From the NCBI GenBank assembly GCA_021234155.1, contig JAJEKV010000013.1:4460028-4524027 (forward strand): a DNA stretch of 64,000 nucleotides, written 5' to 3'. This document shows positions 47,404-57,800 of this stretch, in pieces (position 1 is the first letter of the stretch; the number at the start of each line of letters is the position of its first letter). The notes below the pieces were generated by a model. The model was not told where the DNA came from, did no database searches, and saw nothing but the letters and a program-made list of their open reading frames with translations. The stretch comes from Isoetes taiwanensis (taxonomy: Eukaryota; Streptophyta; Lycopodiopsida; Isoetales; Isoetaceae). The translations under genes and the position numbers were made by a program.

Positions 47404-48950
47404 TTTCTAAACTAATTTTCATGTGAATCTATTTAGAATTACATTTTGAGAATATAAAATTATAATTTTCAACTAGATCTTAACAAATATAAAATTTGGC
47501 AATCAGGATAATTTGTAAATAAAATATAATAGTTTGATAAGTGAGTGACTTAAAATTATATGAGAATTTCACAATTTACAAATTCTTAGTACTTTAAAAA
47601 TACTTTAAAAAAAGTGTTAGATTAATATTAATTAAAATATAACGTTTATGTTTTAATAACAAATATTAAAAAATATATATTGAAAATTAATTAGAACTAG
47701 GGGAAAATGCTCGTTCTTGGCAGCGCCTCCGCCTCCGCTTCCGTTAGCGGCTAGGGCGGCTGTGAGAGGGGGACCGTCCCTCCCTCTCAATCCGGCACTG
47801 CTGCAGCATAACAGGGATCTTTCAGCATGTGGGGGCTAGCAAGGGTTTGCCGTCTACATGTGAGTTTTCTGGTTTCTTCGGTTGATGTTTCATTTGGGAG
47901 CAATTTGTGGCGGTTCTCACCAGGGTATGCTGCCAAGCCACTAACGTGGTCTTTCTACTCTATGCTTCTAAAGAAGCATTCTGTTTTATGCTTATGCAAG
48001 ATGCTGCCGTCATTCTGTTTCATTCTGTTTTAGCTTAGACAGATGCAAGATGCAGCCGTCTTCTATTGCATAAACACACCGAAAGAGCAAATTAGGCTCA
48101 TAAGGTGGAGTAGAATCTTTGCATTCTTGGTTGGAAAAACAGTTCTTGAATTTAGCATCATAGTCTTAATTTCCCAGATCTTTCAAGCAGATGGATTTTC
48201 CCTCTCCTCCTGCTCTTTCTTGCTAGCAGAAAGATTTAGAATGTTTTCTTGGAAGAGGGCAGAGTAAGTTCTTTGATCATTATTCTATGGATTTGAAACA
48301 AGATGACAGATTACTTGAGATTGCCGAGCTAGGGATTTGATTGTGTCCAGGACGAGGCTTCCATATCAAGACCCGGATATTATGAACCGGGCTTTGAGAG
48401 AGCTTTGGCGTTTGAAATTTTGGGTGTCTAGCTTTTCAGGTGGGCTGACTGGCACATCCCAACAATGCAGCATCTCTTTTAACTTCTCATTTGGTATCCA
48501 ATCTGTATAATTGATTCAAGATTGAAGCACATGTGCCTTCTTTGAGCAAAGTCTTGGAGTCGCTTCAGATTACTCTTTGTCTCTTTTTCTCTTCATCTCT
48601 ACTTTTGCAGAAGGTTGTTTTAGAGCATTCAAGATTTATCTGCAGTTTCTGGAAAATGAGTATTTTGCTCCTGTAGTATTCTGTTGTTAAACGGAAGAAG
48701 AGGTTGAGAGAAGACTTATATATACTGTAGCTGCAGATATGATTTCAGATCTATATGAGATCATTTGTGCTTAAATTATATCTGATCCATAAGGGATCTT
48801 TGTATTGTAATTTTTCCTATCTGATCAATACAAAAACTTCTTACTTTCAAAAAAAAAAAAAAAAATTAATTAGAACTAAACAATTCAATTATTTTTTAAT
48901 TAAAACATAAACGTAATCATTTGATATATTTCATCTAAACTTTCTTTGTT
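47404..48950. repeat. AT-rich duplicated block B1, split by a retroposon
   Basis: 47404-47699 plus 48862-48950 correspond almost base for base to the uninterrupted block 50602-50962. The interruption is the retroposon at 47700-48861. The block is over 75 percent A+T by impression and has no coding frame. It ends exactly where the ankyrin-like sequence begins, so B1 may itself be an insertion into that gene fragment. Confidence 0.75.
47700..48861 (+). mobile_element. 1.16-kb LINE-type retroposon or processed retrocopy
   Basis: A GC-rich 5' end (GGGGAAAATGCTCG then CTCCGCCTCCGCTTCCG) and a poly(A) tail of about 14 A at the 3' end, preceded by GATCAATACAAAAACTTC as in plant L1-type 3' ends. It is flanked by a 17-bp target duplication AAAATTAATTAGAACTA (47683-47699 and 48862-48878). 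The uninterrupted target is present at about 50880, confirming insertion. No endonuclease or reverse-transcriptase motif is seen. It is therefore either an internally deleted LINE, a non-autonomous LINE derivative, or a retrocopied transcript. Confidence 0.8.
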
Positions 48951-49286
48951 CCAGAAGCATTTTAGCCACAGATTCATGGCCGTAGTATGCTGCCAGATGC
49001 AAAGGGGTTCTTCTTCTGTGCTCTGTTTCAGCATGAACATCGGCATAATGTTGAAGTAAAAATTCAACCCTTTCTAAATCCTCTCTTTTGCAAGCCCGCT
49101 GCAATGCAGTCTATCCATCCCCAATCGATTTACGCTGTCGATAATATGATATCTGTGAATAATTGATCCAAGCCTTCGTATGGTTGTGACAGTCTTTGGC
49201 AACAGCGTCGCCATCTGGAATAAAGCCCTTAAGACCATCCGACTGGCCATGACCTTCCAGATCCATGGCAAAGGCTGCGTTTCTCA
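48951..49286 (-). pseudogene. Ankyrin-repeat protein gene fragment with an in-frame stop
   Basis: Reading the minus strand from the ATG at 49286: MRNAAFAMDLEGHGQSDGLK, about 45 further residues without a known domain, then GDG, a TAG (about 49113), and TALQRACKREDLERVEFLLQ followed by HYADVHAETEHRRRTPLHLA and AYYGHESVAKMLLEQ. The last 55 residues are two classic ankyrin repeats (TALxxAxxxxxLExVxxLL and TPLHLAAxxGHxxVxxMLL). In ankyrin repeats the residue before TAL is typically Trp, so TAG most likely derives from TGG. Ankyrin repeats bind protein partners; the host gene's role is unknown. The reading frame ends at the AT-rich block. Upstream (right) an A/T homopolymer at about 49303-49323 interrupts any extension. 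Probably a pseudogene exon; an isolated sequencing error at the stop cannot be excluded. Confidence 0.7.
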
Positions 49287-49377
49287 TAAAAGCATAACAT
49301 TTTCAAAAAAAAAAAAAAAAAAAATAGCATTTTCTCTCTTTTTTCTTCTGATTGCAGCCATGGCGATGGGCTCTGAT

Positions 49378-50601
49378 GAGCACAAGGCACCCAAAATTAA
49401 AACACTACATGGTTTTCCCCATGGTTAAGACTAGAAAGCCATTGTACAAAACCAATGGGTGTTTGGGGGTTAATTTCATTAAAAACCATATGTGCCTAAA
49501 CTAATGGGTTCTCTTGCAAGTTTTGTTAGGGTGGTATTATAGCATAGTAATTGCAAATGGCTTCTTTGTGGAGTTTGTCAAAATGGTATTACATGTTGGT
49601 AAATGGATGTGGTATATTTATAGTGTTTTAAGCGTATGGTTTGTCAATGTGGTATAACACGATGGTTGTGGATGTGGATTCATATAGTGCTCTATTCATG
49701 TGATTTGATAGTGGTTGGTTATTGTGGTAAACTTGCAGGCTAAATATCATGGTAAATGCAGGCTAAATATCATGATAAGTATTATGGTAAATGCACGTGT
49801 TAGATACACATTAGTACTACTGTTATCAATCCTATAGATGTAATTATTTATCCTAATTGAACTTCATGGTTATCATTTATAAACTAGTAATGTTTTATTG
49901 TTTGAAGCATTTCAAGTTTAGTAAACAAAAACTATTAGTAATGTTTTCTTGTTTGAAGCATTTCAAGTTTCGTGGACAAAAACTGTTAGCTTCATGCTTA
50001 TTATTTAAAAACCAGTAATGTTCTCTTCATGGTTATCATTTAAAAACCAGTAATATTTTGTTTTTTTAAGCATTTCAAGTTTAGTAGATAAAAACTATTA
50101 CAGACTGTTGATGGTTTCTTAGAGAGCAAGGGGATTTGAACCCCAACCATATCCAAAACACATAACAATGATAAATCATTTCCAATGATCAAACATGCAA
50201 TTCCAATGGCATCTTGCGTGAATGCTGGTAGCATTTTATCTGTAGACATTGGAAGTCACATGAAATGTCATATCCAAATATTGAGTCCTGCTACCACCAC
50301 GAGTTGCAAGAGTTGCGCGTCAAACCTGCGAACAAACATATAAACAAAGTTTAAGCTTCAGAATCAAAGCCATCATTTTTTTTTCTATTTCTTCCCGTTC
50401 ATCATGTATTCATTGCCATGACGCGAGCTTCACTTATAAGGCTAACAGCTAGATTGAAGAAGCTCGTAAGAAATCACATCCCTTTTATTCCCTGTAATTC
50501 TGCAAAACATGAAAGTAAGAAATACAGCATTCAGCAAGAGTTTGCAAAATCATACCTGCTCATTTATGCCAATCTCATCACACAATCTAAAGAGAACAAT
50601 T
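49378..50601. other. Gene-free AT-rich stretch with tandem repeats
   Basis: About 49735-49800 repeats TAAATATCATGGTAAATGCA-like words. 49869-50100 has three imperfect repeats of GCATTTCAAGTTTAGTA plus AAAAACTATTA and ACCAGTAATGTT. Open frames are short and lack domains. Confidence 0.5.
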
Positions 50602-50962
50602 TCTAAACTAATTTTCATGTGAATCTATTTAGAATTACATTTTGAGAATATAAAATTATAATTTTCAACTAGATCTTAACAAATATAAAATTTGGCAATC
50701 AGGATAATTTGTAAATAATTAAATATAATAGTTTGATAAGTGAATGACTTAAAATTATATTTCACAATTTACAAACTCTTAGTACTTTAAAAATACTTAA
50801 AAAGAAGTGTTAGATTAATATTAATTAAAATATAAAGTTTATGTTTTAATAACAAATATTAAAAAATATATATTGAAAATTAATTAGAACTAAACAATTC
50901 AATTATTTTTTAATTAAAACATAAACGTAATCATTTGATATATTTCATCTAAACTTTCTTTA
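50602..50962. repeat. AT-rich duplicated block B2 (uninterrupted)
   Basis: Intact counterpart of the block split at 47404-48950, starting ATTTCTAAACTAATTTTCAT and ending ATCTAAACTTTCTTT. Its intact pre-insertion site shows what the left copy looked like before the retroposon arrived. Confidence 0.75.
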
Positions 50963-51480
50963 AACATTTAAAAATAATAATATTTTAATCATAGAGTTCA
51001 TCTTAGATGAAAAAAATAATTTTAAATAGATTAAATTAAAAATTAGTGTAGAAAACAATTTTAAACACTGATAACTATCATACTTTTTATTTGAAGTTAA
51101 ACTAAAAATTTTATAAAAATCAACAAGAGTTACAAATCAGGGATAGGTTCTGTACGTATGAAATTATTTTTTCAGACGTATAAAGTTCAAAAATATATAT
51201 CTTTGGGTAAAATACGTATTTTTCGTATTTTATACCCGCCGGTCGGGAAAAAAAAATCCCGCGAAGTTTAAATCTTCCCGTTTTCGCTTTACGCTGAACT
51301 TTTTTCAACGTAGTTTAAAGCTTATTTTTCGCCACGTGAATCTCCTTCCGACTTCGGAAGTAAAAAGTCTTCGCTTCTGTGAAATTTTTTCCGTTCGCGT
51401 AAGTCATTTTATAAGTTTAAACTTACGCTGAAGGGAGTTTCAGTTTAAACAAGTGGTTTCGCCACGCCGAAGTTTCTTTT
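50963..51480. repeat. Palindrome-rich segment
   Basis: From about 51130 several hairpins follow each other: GGGTAAAATACG with CGTATTTTATACCC (51205-51237), CTTCCGACTTCGGAAG (51345-51360), GTTTAAAC twice (about 51415-51450) and TTTACGCTGAA twice with a reverse-oriented partner. The CG content is higher than in the flanks. No coding frame. It may be a fold-back element or a cruciform-prone insertion. Confidence 0.45.
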
Positions 51481-52300
51481 ATATATATAGCGGTAGCTTT
51501 TTCTTTATTTTTCTTGTGAGAAGAAGGTAAACCACTGGCATGCTGCTCCACAACCTTTTGCCCTTTGCCTTTTTTTTTTTTTTTTCATTTTCCTTAGTTT
51601 TTAGTCTTTTATTGTAGGTCTGGGGTTCCTCCATAGTGAGGCCCTCGCCTGTTGCCCCCCTCCATTGAGGGGCATGACGATGGTGAGCGTCTCGTTCTAT
51701 GGTCGAATCCAGACTGATTTTTGTGAAAAAAATAATGAAAAAAAAAAAGAAAATAAAAAACAATAGAACAGAAAGAATAAAAAAATGAGGAAAAAAATAA
51801 TGAAATAAAAATAAAAGAAAAAAATAAGTGAGAAATTTGGTTGCCTACCCTTTTATCGACAACAATAGCAGTTAGTTTAGGGAGTTCGGAATGATCCTTG
51901 GCTGAGGCAGTGACCCTCGCCTGGCGTGCCACATTGAATTGTGCCATGCCGAGGGTGGGTGTCATTGCTGATGTCGAGGATTGCTAGGGTCAACCTCCCA
52001 TTGAGGTGTATAGCCCTCTCCTGCCGCTTGTTGGCTTCGGTCACGCGGTGCTGAAAGGTGGGTGTTGTACTCTTATGGAAGGTTAGGAGAATATTTAATG
52101 AGATATACCCTATTTTCTGACGGTGTTGTTGACGAAAGTCCAACACTAATATAGGGAGTGGTGTATATTTCATTAAATATTCGTGACTTTGCCAGGTGGT
52201 CTTATGCAATATGTTCAGTTGAGTGCCGCCAACCTCTATGAGGGAGTTTCCTAATGGAGTCAGTAGCTGGGTCAGATCATAAGTTAAACTTGTTGAAGAG
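51481..52300. other. Unassigned stretch with A/T homopolymers and an inverted repeat
   Basis: T-runs at about 51570-51588 and long A-rich runs at about 51725-51835 create Phe/Lys-rich artefact frames. 52089-52108 and 52163-52182 form a 20-bp inverted repeat (GAATATTTAATGAGATATAC, one mismatch) with a 54-nt loop. No gene. Confidence 0.4.
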
Positions 52301-52315
52301 AATGAGAAAAATGCA

Positions 52316-52432
52316 TTTCATATAACCGTAACTGTCAAACTCAGTAGATTAACCATAGAGTGCCTATAACCGTCAACTTGAAACTCAGTAGGGTGCCTAT
52401 AACCGTCAAGCTTGAAACTTAGTAGTTTACTA
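52316..52432. repeat. Three-copy tandem repeat of a roughly 33-40-bp unit
   Basis: The unit is of the form GTGCCTATAACCGTCAA followed by CTTGAAACTCAGTAG. The last two copies are close and the first is diverged (ATATAACCGTAACTGTCAA). It lies just upstream of the reading frame at 52461. Confidence 0.7.
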
Positions 52433-52460
52433 GAATCTTAATGAACTATTTCACGGCTTA

Positions 52461-52913
52461 TTGACACTCACTAAAGTGGGTTTTTTTTTCCCCAGACTTT
52501 TAGGTATTGTTGCTGCTTTGCTACAGTTGGCATATCGCTATCTATACACAGTTTCTTCTAAAGCTGCTATGAATCCACAAGAGTTAGACGGGCTTAGACT
52601 AGAAGCAGCAGAGCCTCACATGAGCCCTAAAGAAGGACCTAGGGTAGAAGCAGAGCCTCACATGAACCCAGAGGCCGAGTCCTCTACTAAGATGCAGAGA
52701 AAAAGATCAAGACCCCAACATCCATGGTCCTCCTTAAGACCCGCTTTAATGAATTGGTTACGTGGAGCTTAATATGTGCCGCCACCCCATCCGAAAGTTA
52801 GAGTTGATTACTACAATGACGAAGGATTGCTAGACTTCCACTCAAGTCTCATGAGAGATCTTGAGAGAGCTTTTGGGCCTCGAATGATAGACCTAGAACA
52901 CGAAAAAGATTGA
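52461..52913 (+). pseudogene. Unrecognised reading frame, possibly a broken gene
   Basis: A 103-codon frame starts at 52461 with a hydrophobic stretch (LLGIVAALLQLAYRYLYT, residues about 14-31), then turns charged, with a short internal repeat (AEPHMSP.EGPRVEAEPHMNP). It ends at a stop at 52770. The same frame then reads on for about 45 codons without a stop (VRVDYYNDEGLLDFHSSLMR...). Composition looks protein-like, but no family is recognised. It could be a membrane-anchored host protein remnant or part of a decayed transposon; I cannot decide. Confidence 0.3.
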
Positions 52914-53208
52914 TTCCGAAAGGTATGCTTGGATAGATGGCAATGTATCCCTGCATTAACCGAAATATGATTCATGCGGTGGCAAATCTAACTAGTCCGC
53001 TTTTGAGAGAGTCTTTAAAAGATAAGGTGTGGAATGGAACACGCCTTGGACGAATCGAAAAGCTTAGAAAGGAAACCCATCAACCCCCCACCTAGTTAAG
53101 AAAGTGTTGGCAATGCAGACTATTAGAGCCAAGTGTCCCGGGTGAGACCGATAAAGAGTGGGAAGCAAGAAAAAGGCGGATGCCAAGACTATATGGTTTG
53201 CAATGGTG

Positions 53209-53783
53209 TGTTTGGGGTCCGGGTTGGGAACTCTGGAAGAGCCCTGCGAGAGGACCCGTGGATCTAACAGAGAGTCCCGGGACTATGTCGCGGATTTTTG
53301 AAAAAAGAAAAAAAGAAGAGAACGAGAACAAATGAGAGAAAGATGATAAGCTTCCTTGATATCAATGATGAAAATACATGAGCTCTCGCAATAGAGAGAA
53401 AAACCGGCGAGACAAGACTCAAAACTCATCTAAAAAAACTTATGAGCTAACTCTACTCATATATATAGTACAATGGCCTTGGGCCCAATATAGACACTCG
53501 ACCGATCTGGGGTGCCGAATTCTCGAAGGAGGCCTGACGCAGGAATGTTGGCGTGCCTCTTGAAGTGCCTAGAATCACGCCTGACGCCGACGCGGGCGTG
53601 ACGGGTCACTTGTCACTTGAGCGGCGCCTCTTGTTGACCGCCAAAGGCTTTGATTGCGCGGGCTCGCTTAGTCTTCGTGGAGGCTTGGATGTCCTCACCC
53701 GTGGTTGACCGAGGATCTTTTGAGCTTGACCTGGTGCGACGTGATGCATGAATAGTCCATGCACGAGAGGCACAGGATTAACA
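53209..53783 (-). repeat. 3' LTR of the Tat-like element
   Basis: 575 bp; on the minus strand it starts TGTTAATCCTGTGCC and ends GGACCCCAAACA. The A-rich AAAAGAAAAAAAGAAGAGAA tract and TACTCATATATATAGTA (a TATA-like word) are shared with the other LTR. Confidence 0.8.
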
Positions 53784-56700
53784 CTCCCCCACCAAACGAC
53801 ACCTCGTGAGTGAAGAAAAGGAGGAAGCTGCCGGAGGGCGGGAAGCCATCACCGAAAGTGATCCTCACGGGAGTGAGGACGGGCCCCATTATGGTAATCG
53901 GGCCGATGAGATCTTGGCGTGATTGAAGAGCTTGAGGTGTGTCTTGGCCAAGGGCGGATCAGCATCAATAAGAAAAAACGAGAGCGCACCATGTCTTCAA
54001 GTGCGTGATGGGCGCCTCAAGAAATGTACCGACACTCCATGAGGAGACATGTCGAAGGCCAAAGGCACCGACGCCGCATTTGGATTGCAAGTGGAAAATG
54101 GGGCCGCCGATTTAAGGAGCTTAGCAAAATGCATTTGAAGGCAGCGCAAAAATCCCGCTTTTGAAGATGGAAGAAGGATCGTGAGGTGGAGGCGCTCGCA
54201 AGAAGGTGGTGAGACCATGAAGCGATCCGCGGGCTGTTTGCCAACCACGCCATTAGCAATGTAGATCCAATTGGTGGTGTTGTCCAAAGTAGCACCTTCT
54301 TCCCAATGTGATCGGGCGAACAAAACGTGGATCCCACCAGGAGATCCGCCGAGATCCGAGGTGGTGTCCGGCCGCATGACCATCCATGACCTTGGTCCAA
54401 AAAGGAAGGCGCCAATCGAAGTCGGGAACTGGGGGCGTGGAGGTACACCTGGGGAAGCATAGGGAGAAGGAACCATGCCCGCGGGCGTGGGTTGCCGAAA
54501 GCGCCTCCTCAATTGATCGACAAGATCCGGATCAAGTGCCCGACACCGATCCCAAAGAGAAGCAGAGAGTCGAGAGTTGACAGAGGGCTATCCCATCCCG
54601 TGGGGGACCGTCTTGCTATCCAAAAAGAGCCTCAGAATCGATTGTAACCAGCGAGGTGTTGATATAGACTTGTGCATAGGGAAGATCTTCTGGATGTCCC
54701 GATACTTCCTAATTTGTTGTAGCCGGGCCCGCTTGCCGTGAGAGATAAATGATTGGCAAGCTGTGCATGTACCCTCGATGAAAAGTTTTGGTCTCAAAGT
54801 AGATCCGCAAGATATGGATTGTTATCCCGAAGCACCCATTGCGCAGTTGGGGTCACCACCGAAAAAAATGGGCGTGGCCCATTGCCAAAGTTTTCCCCGT
54901 ATCACCCGGATAGAAATCATGAAAGATATAAGCCATGGGCTGAACCACGCGGAAAGTGAGAAAGTCCGGATCTCCAAGACACGCGGTGTATGAGATCAAA
55001 GACAACAAGGGCACAACACAACCCTTTGTCTTCAATGGAGAGTTCCGCCAAACTCAGAAAAATCAAGACCGCCGTTGGGATATCCACAGTCCATCAGTTG
55101 CGTGCCACTTTGAAAGGAAGAGGTGGCGTCGAGCAACCACATAATCATGATAGCAGGAGGGAGCTGGGAAGTCCACTGGCATTCTGTGAAGAATTGAAGT
55201 CTGGGCGTCAAGTTTGGTTTGAGCCTCATCAGCAGACTGAATAGCTTGCTGCAGTACTGTTGTTCGAGATCACGGATCCTATTTTCCTTTTTCAAGTAGG
55301 GAGGCGGATCTGGTCACGGACCCGCTTTCGAGAAGGATTGACCCGGGAGGAAGATTTCGGTGTATTGAGACGAAGCACCGCAAATCTCCGCCATCGAAAG
55401 TATTTTTCGCTTTTCGCACCTCCGTAGTTTCGATCTTGAAGAGAGGTGATCCGAGAGGTCTGGTAGAAAGCCGAGCCGCCAAAAGGAGGCAACTTGAGCC
55501 GCCTCGGGCGGAAAGATTTTGAACTTGAGGCGGAAGTTTTCACGCCCCGAAAGTACAAGGCATTGAGTTTAGCAATATCTTCATCCTTGGTACCGAGAGC
55601 AGCTTTGGACTTGTTGTGCTCCAATAGAGTCTGAATTTGGACCGAGCCGAGCTCGCTGATCCGCGAAGTTGGCTGACTTGAGCTTGTGTACTCTTGAGAT
55701 CCGCATGAGCCTGAAGAGAGCTTCATGCTTGTCTTGAAGTTTGGCCTCCAAAGTTGCAACTTGGGCAAAGGGAAGCTTGAAGGTCTTGTTGTATCGCATC
55801 GAGAGGCCTCGAGTGCAGGTTGAACCCCGCCATAAGAGCGCCTTGGGATTCTTGTAACTTAAGTGCAGCAGCCTTGAGCATCCTGGCGATACCGATACAA
55901 CAAACCCGACGAGGGTGTTGTGGTGGTGGAACCGGCTGTTGCCGGGTGTGGGAGGTTTGTGAAAAATGGTGTGAAGTGGATGGTGTAGCGGAGGAAGAGA
56001 CAAAGGACATGAGTGTGACCGGTCATGACTGTGGGAAGATGGGCGGATGTGCCAACTTGGTGATTATTTGGAAGGGAGCGCCGAAAGTGGAAGTATGAGA
56101 ATTGGGTGGTGTGGGAGGGAAGTAATGACCGGATGAGGGCTTGAAAGTGCCCTCCCACGTAAACTTCAGAAATGGAAGTGGTACCTCAAGGCGGTCCATT
56201 TCTTGGAGAAGACGATAGAACATCATTTGGGGCCAATCTATGTGGTGCTTGGAGTGTGTAGCAAGAAGGACCAGGTTATAGAAAGGTTTATTGATATGGG
56301 TGTTCTTGATAGAATACCCGTGAATTTGCGCCACAAAAATTTCACAAAGGTCTCATGAGGCTTGTCGATATTGGTCGACGATGGACATTGGCGTGATAAG
56401 CAAAAAGCGCCAAACTCGTGACATCAATATCCCTGTATAGCAGACCATGATACACAAGGAGTGTGCAAGGGAATATGAAATACCTCAGAAATCAAGTGTT
56501 GAGTCAAGGAAATAGTGGTGCCATCGAATCACGCGGGTGTACCCTTCGCGGGCTGTTAACAATATTGGCGATGAATTGCCGCGAATCGGCAGGATTTGGA
56601 GCCGGAAGTTCCATTTGAGAAAAATTCGAAGCTGGTGTCGTTCAGCGACTTCTTTGATTGGGGCCAACAAGGGCTTCCACGGAAAGTGGGCGCCAAGAAG

Positions 56701-57800
56701 GATACGTGATGCAAAAAAGAGCCGGATCCTTGGGAGCAAGTGAGCTTGAAGTGTAGAAAACTGGGGCAGCCATGAGAATGATTTGCGTAATCTAAAAGAG
56801 ATGCCAAAGGCGGAAGACGAAAAGTCGAAAGCACGGAGGATGAAGGCGCAGAGGAGCTTAAAAGGTTTGTTTTAGGGCGCACAAACCGAGGCTAAGAGGT
56901 ATGAAGAGTGCTAAACAGAACCGTTGATGATGCCAGTGTCAAAAGATGCGAAGAAGGGGATTGAGAGGCAAAAATTTGGCTAAGTCCCCAAAACGAAGGG
57001 AGAAGCAATGAACCGGTGAGGATGAGACGGAAAGAAAGATCGATGTGACAGATGGCAAAGGACATCCATTAATGTTCGACGGGCGTGGAAAGAAGGAATG
57101 GCATTCAACCGCCGCAACTCGGGTGGGATATCATTAAAAGGAATGTGTCGAAGGTACCATGGCTAGATATGCGGCGGGAGAACAGATTCTCATATTAGAA
57201 ACCGCCTTTGCATTGCAAAACACGCTGGCGATTTGTGTGATTGGTCCACGCCGACAAGGAGGTCCAGTTGGCTATATAAGACTAACCGAGAGAAAAGGCA
57301 TCCGGATGGCGCCAAAGATGGTCGGGCCTGCCTGGTTTGAACGAAGATTGCACCATGCCGACGAACCGCCGAGTGGATCACTTGTAAGATGAACTGTTCG
57401 ATCTCGGGCGCTGCCACAACCGTGGCATTCGTGATGGACTACCTGGTGTGCCGGGATGGCTGAACATCCCGACCAAGACCAACGGGATGGAGGTGGTTCT
57501 CGCACCTTATTTGGGATCCGGAGCGTAACCTCTACCATCTCCTCAGATCACCTGCTGCTCCAACCCGAGTAGAGGGTTTTTCCTCTTAGGACTTAGTAGA
57601 TAGGGCTCGAGCCCGTTTTTGTATATAGGGCGCGCCTATAGCGGAAGTAGCTGGGCTTCGCCCACATTTTAAAAAAAATCTCCACTATAATATAATCTAC
57701 CGCCTTTCTAGTCACTTTCGTGGTGTTTGATTTCGAACTGCGCCGGTGTTGGAATGTTCACTTTCTGTGTGCTGAAATGCTTTGAGACGAAAACCATTAA
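53784..57800 (-). other. Extended 3' region of the Tat-like element, between integrase and the LTR
   Basis: About 4 kb of GC-richer DNA with overlapping open frames on the minus strand (for example 53997-54512, 55292-55768 and 55581-56010), rich in Pro, Ser and Arg. No envelope, RNase H or other known domain was recognised. Tat and Athila elements commonly carry an extra region here, so position is the main argument. The GC-poor stretch at 57660-57710 separates it from the integrase end. Confidence 0.5.

Noticed and set aside
51479-51965. Phe-rich frames on the minus strand
   Set aside because: They are generated by long A and T homopolymer runs.
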